Below are positions 18,451 through 24,305 of a stretch of 64,000 nucleotides of DNA, piece after piece; the first letter of the stretch is position 1, and each line of letters starts with the position of its first letter. This stretch comes from an uncultured Lachnospiraceae bacterium (GTDB lineage: Bacteria > Bacillota > Clostridia > Lachnospirales > Lachnospiraceae): contig CADBFP010000003.1 in NCBI GenBank assembly GCA_902793995.1, forward strand, positions 51,301 through 115,300. Reading direction: 5' to 3'. The notes under the pieces are model-generated. The model was not told the origin of the DNA. It made no database searches and saw nothing but the letters and a program-made list of their open reading frames with translations. Position numbers and translations under genes: made by a program.

Positions 18451-18994
18451 CCACTAAATGTACGGTTTTATAATCATGGCCGGTGGCAGGCAAAAACCTT
18501 TGTATCACATCCGCTGTTTTCATCTTCAAACTGGAAGTACAGACGCAGGGATGGCAGCCCAGTTCTTCTTCTGCCAGCACATCCTCGTCGATCAAAAGCT
18601 GCACCTGATGGCCTTTGTCATTCATCAGGCCCATGATGCTGACGGCGCCGGGTTCAATATCCAGATATTTCAACATATCCTCCGCCTCCGCAAAGGAAAG
18701 ACGGGCAGAATTGATTTGGGCGGAAAGCTCCTTGGTCTTGAATTTCTTATCCCCCGGCATCATCAGCAGGTAGAAATGGGTTTTCTGACGGTTGCATAAG
18801 AACAGGTTTTTGCAAATCAGCACCCCCAGCACCGCATCGATTTTCAGGCAGGCCTCCATATTGCCGGCGGCCTCGTGATCCGTCCGATAGTAATCAATGC
18901 CCAGTTCATCCAGTAAATCATAGGTCCGCATTTCCCGGGGGAGCCGCCCCGCGGCATTCTCCGGTCTGCCTTTGTATAATTTCATATATGACAT
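18440..18994 (-). CDS. proX: ProX/YbaK-type aminoacyl-tRNA deacylase
   Basis: A 184-residue member of the YbaK/ProX family, closest to the free-standing ProX (PrdX) trans-editing proteins that hydrolyse Ala-tRNA-Pro made by mistake by prolyl-tRNA synthetase. Matching parts are ICKNLFLCNRQKTHFYLLM in the middle, KFKTKELSAQI, and a C-terminal half with the Gly-x-Val-Ser pattern (PGAVSIMGLMND). Length fits. It follows the sufB-like gene by 34 bp and may be transcribed with sufCB. Cytosolic. Confidence 0.88.
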   Translation of the reverse strand: MSYMKLYKGRPENAAGRLPREMRTYDLLDELGIDYYRTDHEAAGNMEACLKIDAVLGVLICKNLFLCNRQKTHFYLLMMPGDKKFKTKELSAQINSARLSFAEAEDMLKYLDIEPGAVSIMGLMNDKGHQVQLLIDEDVLAEEELGCHPCVCTSSLKMKTADVIQRFLPATGHDYKTVHLVGED

Positions 18995-19028
18995 CCTTTT
19001 TTTATTTGCGGGCGGACCATGCCTCCCC

Positions 19029-19946
19029 CTATGATAAAAATCCGTTGATGATCTGCTCTTCCGCCTCCTCCCGGGAAAGGCCCAGGGTCATAAGCTTGTC
19101 CAGCTGCTCCCCGGCAATCTTTCCGATGGCCGCCTCATGAATCAGCGCCGCATCAATATGAGCGGCGGTGAGCTTGGGGGAGGCCCCTACCCAGCCCTGA
19201 TCCATAATAATGGCATCGCATTCCGAATGACCGGCGCAAGGCGCATTCCCCCGGATATCACTGTTGAATTCCTGTCGGCTGTGATCCTTGGCCACGCTGC
19301 GGCTGATGAGATTGGCGGCGCTGCCTTCTCCGTTTAAATCCACCTCAAAATTGGTAATGGCTTTCTGATCCCCGGTGGTCATGATCTTTTCCTTTACCAC
19401 CAGGCTACCGCCGGCCTTTATTTCTCCCTTGGTGGTGCGGATGGTATCGTCTATCCCGGCAATCTGGGTGGTTTCCATCTCCATCACGGCCCCTTCTTCC
19501 AGATAAACTACGGTAGTAGGGTTCATCACCTGCTTGCCCAGGCCGTCTCCTTCCCCGTAATGCTTTTCCACATAGCGGAGCTTCGCATTTTTACCTACAT
19601 GGAAGGTGTGAATGCCGTCGTGCTGGCTTAAGGAACCGCCGCAATTATGAATGCCGCAGCCGGCTATAATCACCACATCCGCGTCCTCGCCTATATAAAA
19701 GTCATTATAAACCAGATCCTTCAGTCCGGTTTCGCTGATAATCACCGGGATATGCACGCTTTCCTTTTTGGTGCCGGGTTTGATAATGATATCGATTCCC
19801 GGTTTGTCCTCTTTGGTGACGATATCGATATTGGCCGTGGTGTTCCGGCCGGCCCCCTTGCCATTGGCCCGTAGATTATAGGCTCCCGTAGGCAGAGCGT
19901 CCAGATCCGCCACTTCCTTCAATAAATTCATGGTAATGGCATCCAT
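19029..19946 (-). CDS. SufB/SufD-family Fe-S scaffold protein (short SmsB-like form)
   Basis: This 305-residue protein is a short SufB/SufD relative. It has the right-handed beta-helix core ending with GHSECDAIIMD and the helical tail LIHEAAIGKIAGEQLDKLM typical of SufB. It lacks the long N-terminal part of SufB in complete operons (about 470 residues). Paired only with SufC, it fits the minimal SufBC (SMS) system of anaerobic Clostridia and archaea, in which no dedicated sufS, sufU or sufD is attached. Cys and Glu/His residues in the core (for example AGCGIHNCGG) could hold a cluster. Its ATG overlaps the sufC stop codon. Confidence 0.88.
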   Translation of the reverse strand: MDAITMNLLKEVADLDALPTGAYNLRANGKGAGRNTTANIDIVTKEDKPGIDIIIKPGTKKESVHIPVIISETGLKDLVYNDFYIGEDADVVIIAGCGIHNCGGSLSQHDGIHTFHVGKNAKLRYVEKHYGEGDGLGKQVMNPTTVVYLEEGAVMEMETTQIAGIDDTIRTTKGEIKAGGSLVVKEKIMTTGDQKAITNFEVDLNGEGSAANLISRSVAKDHSRQEFNSDIRGNAPCAGHSECDAIIMDQGWVGASPKLTAAHIDAALIHEAAIGKIAGEQLDKLMTLGLSREEAEEQIINGFLS

Positions 19947-20674
19947 TATTTGGTTCCTCCCATCTTTCCCAAAAGAATGTCGCAGGCTTCCTTCGTGGTT
20001 CCCAGCAGCTCCGGCAGCACTTCGTCCCGGCTGCCGCTTTGAGCCAGATGCCCGTCTTTTAACACAATGATTCGGTCCGCAATATTTAAAATCCGCTCCT
20101 GATGGCTGATAATCATAATGCTGCCCCTGGTCTCCTCATACATCTTTTCAAACACATGAATAAGATTCTGAAAGCTCCATAAATCAATGCCCGCCTCCGG
20201 TTCGTCAAAGATGGTGAGTTGGGTGCTGCGGGCCAGGGCCATGGCGATCTCGATCCGCTTCAGCTCGCCGCCGGAAAGGGAGGCGTTGATTTCCCGATTG
20301 ATATAATCCTTGGCGCAAAGTCCCACTTCGCTTAAGTAGCCGCAGTAATCCACATTCTTTTTTTCTTTCCCGGCAGCCAGCCGCAGCATATCCGAAACTT
20401 TAAGCCCCTTTAATCGCACCGGCTGCTGGAAAGCATAGCTGATGCCCAGCCGGGCCCGCTCCGTGATGCTCATGTGGGTAATATCGTTTCCGTCAAACAG
20501 AATCTGCCCTTCCGTAGGTTCATACAAGCCGGCAATCAGTTTGGCCAAAGTGGATTTGCCGCCGCCATTAGGGCCGGTGATAGCTACAAATCGCTCCTGG
20601 ATCGTCAAATTGATATCCTGCAGAATCTCGCTGCCGTCTTCTACTTTATAACTTAAGTGCTTTATTTCTAACAT
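19946..20674 (-). CDS. sufC: SufC ABC-type ATPase for Fe-S cluster assembly
   Basis: A 242-residue cytosolic ABC ATPase starting MLEIKHLSYKVEDGSEIL. Walker A is GPNGGGKS, the signature is LSGGELKR, and Walker B is LTIFDEPEAGID, the last with the SufC-type EAGID after the Walker B glutamate. SufC powers conformational changes of the SufB scaffold and is not a transporter. ATG 20674 has AGGAGG upstream; an in-frame extension to 20734 includes the promoter and is rejected. The stop overlaps the next start by one base, so the pair is translationally coupled. Confidence 0.93.
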   Translation of the reverse strand: MLEIKHLSYKVEDGSEILQDINLTIQERFVAITGPNGGGKSTLAKLIAGLYEPTEGQILFDGNDITHMSITERARLGISYAFQQPVRLKGLKVSDMLRLAAGKEKKNVDYCGYLSEVGLCAKDYINREINASLSGGELKRIEIAMALARSTQLTIFDEPEAGIDLWSFQNLIHVFEKMYEETRGSIMIISHQERILNIADRIIVLKDGHLAQSGSRDEVLPELLGTTKEACDILLGKMGGTK

Positions 20675-20705
20675 GGACTTCCTCCTAAACTGCTTATCTG
20701 TGATC

Positions 20706-20734
20706 ATTATAGTACAGACGAAGGCTTCGGACAA
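20706..20734 (-). promoter_or_regulatory. Promoter of sufCB with an inverted repeat over the -35
   Basis: On the minus strand: -35 TTGTCC (20729-20734), 17-bp spacer, -10 TATAAT (20706-20711). A perfect 9-bp inverted repeat (GGCTTCGGA at 20723-20731, TCCGAAGCC at 20764-20772) flanks and covers the -35, and could be an operator or a hairpin. Confidence 0.6.
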
Positions 20735-20847
20735 GTTGCTTATGTGACATCATTACCAAAAGTTCCGAAGCCAATGGCTTGCCTCAATTGGCTTTTATAA
20801 GATTTGTTAAACACCAAAATTTCTTTAATATCTTAAGCAAAAAATGC

Positions 20848-20876
20848 TTGCTTTTCTTATCCAAATGCCGTATATT
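20848..20876 (+). promoter_or_regulatory. Promoter for tRNA-Lys
   Basis: -35 TTGCTT (20848-20853), 17-bp spacer, -10 TATATT (20871-20876), 14 bp before the tRNA. Confidence 0.65.
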
Positions 20877-20890
20877 GGTTCTTGCCGTTC

Positions 20891-20963
20891 GGGCCATTAG
20901 CTCAGTTGGTAGAGCACCTGACTCTTAATCAGGGTGTCCAGGGTTCGAGCCCCTGATGGCCCA
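20891..20963 (+). tRNA. tRNA-Lys (anticodon CTT)
   Basis: A 73-nt cloverleaf: acceptor GGGCCAT/ATGGCCC, D-arm GCTC...GAGC, anticodon stem CCTGA/TCAGG with loop CTCTTAA and anticodon CTT, T-arm CAGGGTTCGAGCCCCTG, discriminator A. CCA is not encoded. The 3' end is duplicated 107 bp downstream. Confidence 0.95.
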
Positions 20964-20968
20964 CGATT

Positions 20969-20991
20969 GCCGTCTTATGACGGCTTTTTTT
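20969..20991 (+). terminator. Terminator of tRNA-Lys
   Basis: Stem GCCGTC (20969-20974), loop TTAT, stem GACGGC (20979-20984), seven T. Confidence 0.85.
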
Positions 20992-21052
20992 GTGGGCTCT
21001 CACCCTAAGGGTTTCCCTAACGGGACTGGCTGTGCCTAAAGGCACAGCGTCG

Positions 21053-21091
21053 CGAGCCCCTGATGGCCCACAAATGCCGTCCTATGACAGC
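21053..21091 (+). repeat. Direct repeat of tRNA-Lys 3' end plus terminator stem
   Basis: Bases 21053-21071 repeat exactly the last 19 bases of tRNA-Lys plus one (20946-20964). The next 20 bases resemble the tRNA terminator stem with a few changes (GCCGTC TTAT GACGGC becomes GCCGTC CTAT GACAGC). The copy is 107 bp downstream. It has no 5' half of a tRNA. It could be an attachment-site scar or a partial duplication. Confidence 0.75.
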
Positions 21092-21095
21092 CAAG

Positions 21096-21124
21096 AAAAA
21101 ACCGCTGTTTAACAGCGGTTTTTT
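21096..21124. terminator. Bidirectional terminator downstream of the cytidylate-kinase-like gene
   Basis: Arms CCGCTG (21102-21107) and CAGCGG (21113-21118) flanked by six A and six T, so it can act on both strands. It lies just after the stop of the minus-strand gene at 21127. Confidence 0.8.
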
Positions 21125-21126
21125 CT

Positions 21127-21741
21127 TTACGCTTCCTTTATTTCCGCTCTTTTTTGCACCATGGTTTTCAGAATCTCCACAGCTCCCTCCAAACCGGTGA
21201 CACTGGTATTTAGGCAAATATCATAATACTCCTTCTTGCCCCATACCTGGCCGGTATAATGCCGGTAATACCGGGAGCGCTTCCGGTCCGTGGCCAACAC
21301 ATGCTTGGTCATATCCGACTCGCTGATTTCCAAATTCATGCCCTCTTTCCGGGCCACCCGGTCTTTTAGATCCCCATAGAGGAAAACCCGGATCAGATGC
21401 AGATTCTTCTCCAGAATATAATCGGCGCAGCGTCCTACGATAACACAGGATCCTTCCGCGGCCAGTTTCCGGATAATCTCTGCCTGGCGGAAAAACACCT
21501 TATCGCTCATAGGCTGCTGGTAAATGGCATAATTGGAGCGAGTGGCCAAAAAAGGCGCAATATGCATATCCACCTTTTCATCCATCTCTTCCAGGTATTT
21601 CTGGGCAAACTCCCCTTCCTCTGCCACCATGGACACTAAAAGCTTGTCATAAAAGGGAATCCCCAGGGCCTCCGCCAAACGCAGGCCTATCTCGTGTCCT
21701 CCGCTGCCGAATTCCCGGCCAATGGTAATAATGCTGTCCAT
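21127..21741 (-). CDS. Cytidylate-kinase-like P-loop protein (Cytidylate_kin2 family)
   Basis: A 204-residue P-loop protein starting MDSIITIGREFGSGGHEIG, the Walker A variant of the Cytidylate_kin2 family. It continues with FYDKLLVSMVAEE, IVGRCADYIL and RVARKEGMN. These proteins resemble CMP kinase but are usually present in addition to the real Cmk, and their substrate is not established. The tail DICLNTSVTGLEGAVEIL is typical of the family. It is a single gene, flanked by a bidirectional terminator and, on the other side, a divergent small-RNA gene. Cytosolic. Confidence 0.85.
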   Translation of the reverse strand: MDSIITIGREFGSGGHEIGLRLAEALGIPFYDKLLVSMVAEEGEFAQKYLEEMDEKVDMHIAPFLATRSNYAIYQQPMSDKVFFRQAEIIRKLAAEGSCVIVGRCADYILEKNLHLIRVFLYGDLKDRVARKEGMNLEISESDMTKHVLATDRKRSRYYRHYTGQVWGKKEYYDICLNTSVTGLEGAVEILKTMVQKRAEIKEA

Positions 21742-21820
21742 CGTATTGTATCCTTTCTGCCTGTAAAGTGCTTTGCTTTCTCCCTTATCCCGGTTTTAAG
21801 CCAAAAAGCAATTTACAGTC

Positions 21821-21849
21821 TTGCCAAACACGGCGCCCCGTGCTATACT
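21821..21849 (+). promoter_or_regulatory. Promoter of the small RNA gene
   Basis: -35 TTGCCA (21821-21826), 17-bp spacer, extended -10 TGC TATACT (21844-21849). The predicted start (about 21856) coincides with the foot of the RNA's closing stem. Confidence 0.75.
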
Positions 21850-21855
21850 GTCCTT

Positions 21856-22034
21856 GCCTGGATTGTTCGAAAGCCTTGCAGTTTTGAACCTACATGATGA
21901 CGATTGGGACTCCTATATCTTCAGGTGGCTGTCAGGCCTCCCCTGAGTGGAAGGCAAAAGCCTGAATGCGGTAACCCGCTTAGCGAAGGCTAGGCGTCAA
22001 GAAGCAGGGAACGGCAGTCCGGGTTTCTTTTTTT
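21856..22034 (+). ncRNA. ssrS: Probable 6S RNA
   Basis: A promoter-to-T-tract unit of about 175 nt with no open frame. The ends pair in an 11-bp closing stem (CCTGGATTGTT 21857-21867 with GGCAGTCCGGG 22013-22023). A second stem (CCTTGC 21874-21879 with GCAGGG 22004-22009) follows after a small internal loop. A large asymmetric bubble containing GTTTTGAACCTAC comes next, then apical hairpins such as GCGG-TAAC-CCGC (about 21968-21979). The long irregular rod with a central bubble, the size and the strong own promoter fit 6S RNA, which mimics an open promoter and sequesters sigma-A RNA polymerase. The identification rests on structure and remembered similarity; it could be another structured RNA. 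Confidence 0.6.
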
Positions 22035-22980
22035 ATAATGAAACCACTTCCTCTTTAGGAGCCGCCGTTTCCTTAGAATCCACATAATGGAGCACCGGCA
22101 CCTGCACAAAGCCTCCGCTACGGGGGTCTTTCTTTTTTTCCATATCAAACTCTACGGTAATCCAGTGCCAGCTCCTGTTGGGGAAGGAAAAGGGCTTTTC
22201 CGTTTTGCAGGGAAAACCGTAAAACTGAACATCCTCGGCACAGCAGGCCATCACCCGGCGGCCGGGCACGAAGAGGGTCTTGGCCATGCCGAAGGGCCTG
22301 AAAAACTGAGCCAGGAAGCTGATTCTCTTCCGCAAATACCGCTCCGGATGCTCCGAGGCATCCGCAAACCAGGTACCGTAATCCACTTCCTCCACTTCAA
22401 ACGCGTCCGCCTTCACATCATAAGGCAGATCCTCTTCCCCAAATTCAATGATATCTCCGTTTTCGGCCTCAAAAATCAGCTGGGCAGGAGCGTTTTGAAG
22501 CTTGATAGCTTTGCGGAAGGTGACCCGGTCCGTGTTCGGGCGGCAGCGGTTCACTACAATCAAATCCGAATCCGTATGCTGGTTCATAAACAGATTCCGC
22601 ATATTGGTCATCACCAATTCCAGCTCCGCGCCGTTGACGGTGGAATATATCCCCGCCAGCCCCCAGTTGGACGGGAAATCCTTCTGCAAAAACTCCTGCA
22701 GATTCCACATTCCGTTGAACTCTATAATTATCTGAGCCGGTTGATGCGCAGCGGTGACGGATTCACAGAAGTTAAGGCTGAAATCCTCCGGAGAATCCAC
22801 GGAAACCGGAATCAGCTGATGTTCTCGGATCTCCTCGGGGCTGAACTCTTCTTCCCCTTCCTCGCATTGGAGCACCAGGGTCTTCCCGGGGCTGAGCCAA
22901 TCCTGCACCAGAAGGGTGGATTTAATAAAGCTGGTTTTGCCGCTGTCCAAAAGACCGGCCACAATATACACAGGAATCAT
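22033..22980 (-). CDS. CobW-like G3E-family GTP-binding protein without metal-binding CxCC
   Basis: A 315-residue protein with the G3E P-loop start VYIVAGLLDSGKTSFI. The base-recognition motif appears degenerate (VVNRCRPNTD). The CxCC motif that carries metal in COG0523 chaperones is absent: the corresponding region reads LQCEEGEEEF. A CobW C-terminal-like region (about residues 220-300) is present. Its partner in metal handling is therefore unclear; it may be a paralog working with the His-rich GTPase encoded 86 bp upstream on the same strand. A structured 62-bp repeat lies between the two genes. The stop overlaps the T tract of the convergent 6S RNA. Confidence 0.8.
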   Translation of the reverse strand: MIPVYIVAGLLDSGKTSFIKSTLLVQDWLSPGKTLVLQCEEGEEEFSPEEIREHQLIPVSVDSPEDFSLNFCESVTAAHQPAQIIIEFNGMWNLQEFLQKDFPSNWGLAGIYSTVNGAELELVMTNMRNLFMNQHTDSDLIVVNRCRPNTDRVTFRKAIKLQNAPAQLIFEAENGDIIEFGEEDLPYDVKADAFEVEEVDYGTWFADASEHPERYLRKRISFLAQFFRPFGMAKTLFVPGRRVMACCAEDVQFYGFPCKTEKPFSFPNRSWHWITVEFDMEKKKDPRSGGFVQVPVLHYVDSKETAAPKEEVVSL

Positions 22981-22992
22981 AATAATACCTTA

Positions 22993-23054
22993 TCGCCCTC
23001 TCCCGAAGGCGGGAGAGGGTGGCGCGGCCGTTAGGCCGTGACGGGCGAGGGCGA
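22993..23054. repeat. Palindromic intergenic repeat with three nested stems
   Basis: A 62-bp element bounded by an 8-bp inverted repeat (TCGCCCTC 22993-23000, GAGGGCGA 23047-23054). Inside are two hairpins: CTCTCCCG...CGGGAGAG and CGGCC-GTTA-GGCCG. It sits in the gap between the two G3E GTPase genes, is clearly richer in G+C than its surroundings, and looks like a REP/MITE-type extragenic element. Confidence 0.75.
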
Positions 23055-23065
23055 CTCGCATCCTA

Positions 23066-24292
23066 TCATAATCCAAAAAGCGCCGCCAGTTTATCTTCTT
23101 TGAGTTTACAGCCGATGACGCAAATCCGGCCGGTATAATCCGGCTCGCTGTCCCGGATTTCGCTTTCCTCCGGCACCAGATCAAACTGCTTCCAGCTGCC
23201 ATCATTTAAGGGAAGGATGCCCTTCGCCCGCAGAATGACCTGTCCCAGGCTTCCGTCTTCTGCCTGAAGCGCTTTCAAGATACTTTCCAGCTCGGCCAGT
23301 TCATATTTCCTGGCGGTTTCCCGGCCCCAGCTGGTAAAGACTTCGTCCGCATCGTGGCCATGGTGGTGATGATGATGATGATGCTCTCCGTGGTGGTGAT
23401 GGCATTCACACTCCGGATCATCGCACTCATCCTCATGATGATGGTGATGATGATGGCATTCGCACTCCGGATCATCACACTCCTCTTCATGATGGTGGTG
23501 GTGATGATGGTGGCACTCGCACTCCGGATCATCGCATTCCTCTTCATGATGATGGTGGTGGTGTTCATGCTCATCTTCATCATGATGGTGGTGATGATGG
23601 TGACAATCGCACTCCGGATCATCGCATTCCTCTTCATGGTGATGATGGTGGTGCTCATGCTCTTCCACCTCAATGGGATAAAGCAGGTTTTCCACATCGC
23701 TGCGTTCAAAGGCATGCCGGATGGCTTCGGCGGAGAGATTCTCCCATGGAGTCGTAATCAAAGGCGCCTCCCCGTTCTGCTCCTTAATCAGCGCCACGGT
23801 CTCTGCCAGCTTTGCCTCATCCACCAGCTGGGTGCGGCTTAAAATCACCGTGGAAGCATACTGAATCTGATTGGCAAAGAATTCACCGAAGTTTTTCATA
23901 TAGATCTTCGCCTTTTTGGCATCCACCACCGCCAGCCGCTCCGTAATGGAAAGCTCCGTATATTCTTTTACCTTTTCCACGGCAGCGATAATATCCGAAA
24001 GCTTGCCCACACCACTGGGTTCAATGATGATGCGGTCCGGGGCATAATCCCGGATCACCTGCTGCAGGGCCACAGTGAAATCCCCCACCAGGGTGCAGCA
24101 AATGCAGCCGGAATTCATTTCGTCGATAATCACCCCGGCATCCTTTAAAAAGCCGCCGTCAATCCCGATTTCGCCGTACTCGTTTTCAATGAGCACCATT
24201 TTTTCTCCGGCAAAGACTTCCTCAATCAGCTTCCGGATAAATGTTGTCTTTCCGGCGCCTAAAAAGCCGGAAACGATAGTTACTTTAGTCAT
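23066..24292 (-). CDS. G3E-family (CobW/P47K, COG0523) GTPase with large His/Cys-rich insertion
   Basis: A 408-residue COG0523 metallochaperone GTPase. Seen directly: Walker A SGFLGAGKTTFI (residues 9-18), metal motif GCICCTL (about residue 64), SRTQLVD as the base-recognition motif and a short CobW C-terminal domain (about residues 325-408). Between the domains lies an insertion of about 105 residues (207-312) with about 49 histidines and four copies of ECDDPECxC flanked by His runs. Such proteins deliver or store zinc, nickel or cobalt; the His/Cys repeat suggests a zinc or nickel buffer. It follows leuS by 13 bp. Regulation is not visible; no Zur box was recognised upstream. Confidence 0.92.
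   Translation of the reverse strand: MTKVTIVSGFLGAGKTTFIRKLIEEVFAGEKMVLIENEYGEIGIDGGFLKDAGVIIDEMNSGCICCTLVGDFTVALQQVIRDYAPDRIIIEPSGVGKLSDIIAAVEKVKEYTELSITERLAVVDAKKAKIYMKNFGEFFANQIQYASTVILSRTQLVDEAKLAETVALIKEQNGEAPLITTPWENLSAEAIRHAFERSDVENLLYPIEVEEHEHHHHHHEEECDDPECDCHHHHHHHDEDEHEHHHHHHEEECDDPECECHHHHHHHHEEECDDPECECHHHHHHHEDECDDPECECHHHHGEHHHHHHHHGHDADEVFTSWGRETARKYELAELESILKALQAEDGSLGQVILRAKGILPLNDGSWKQFDLVPEESEIRDSEPDYTGRICVIGCKLKEDKLAALFGL
23355..23670 (-). repeat. In-frame His/Cys coding repeat inside the GTPase gene
   Basis: A 14-bp core CACTCCGGATCATC recurs at 23409, 23463, 23520 and 23610 (plus-strand reading), separated by ATG/GTG triplet runs that encode poly-His. Spacings of 54, 57 and 90 bp are multiples of three, so copy number can change without a frameshift. 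Confidence 0.85.
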
Positions 24293-24305
24293 GATATCTT
24301 CCTCC

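Noticed and set aside
22087-23034. Plus-strand open frame of about 315 codons
   Set aside because: Antisense to the second G3E GTPase and runs into the palindromic repeat; no motif.
20891-23100. Prophage or integrative element at tRNA-Lys
   Set aside because: There is no integrase, phage gene or plasmid gene in the 64 kb; only the short direct repeat remains, reported as a possible scar.
23355-23670. Possible CRISPR array, because of regular repeats
   Set aside because: Repeats are in frame, encode His/Cys blocks, and the spacers are not unique sequences. No cas genes nearby.
23354-23842. Met-rich frame on the plus strand (MAMVVMMMMM...)
   Set aside because: It is the antisense reading of the poly-His codons (CAT/CAC read as ATG/GTG). 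Not a gene.
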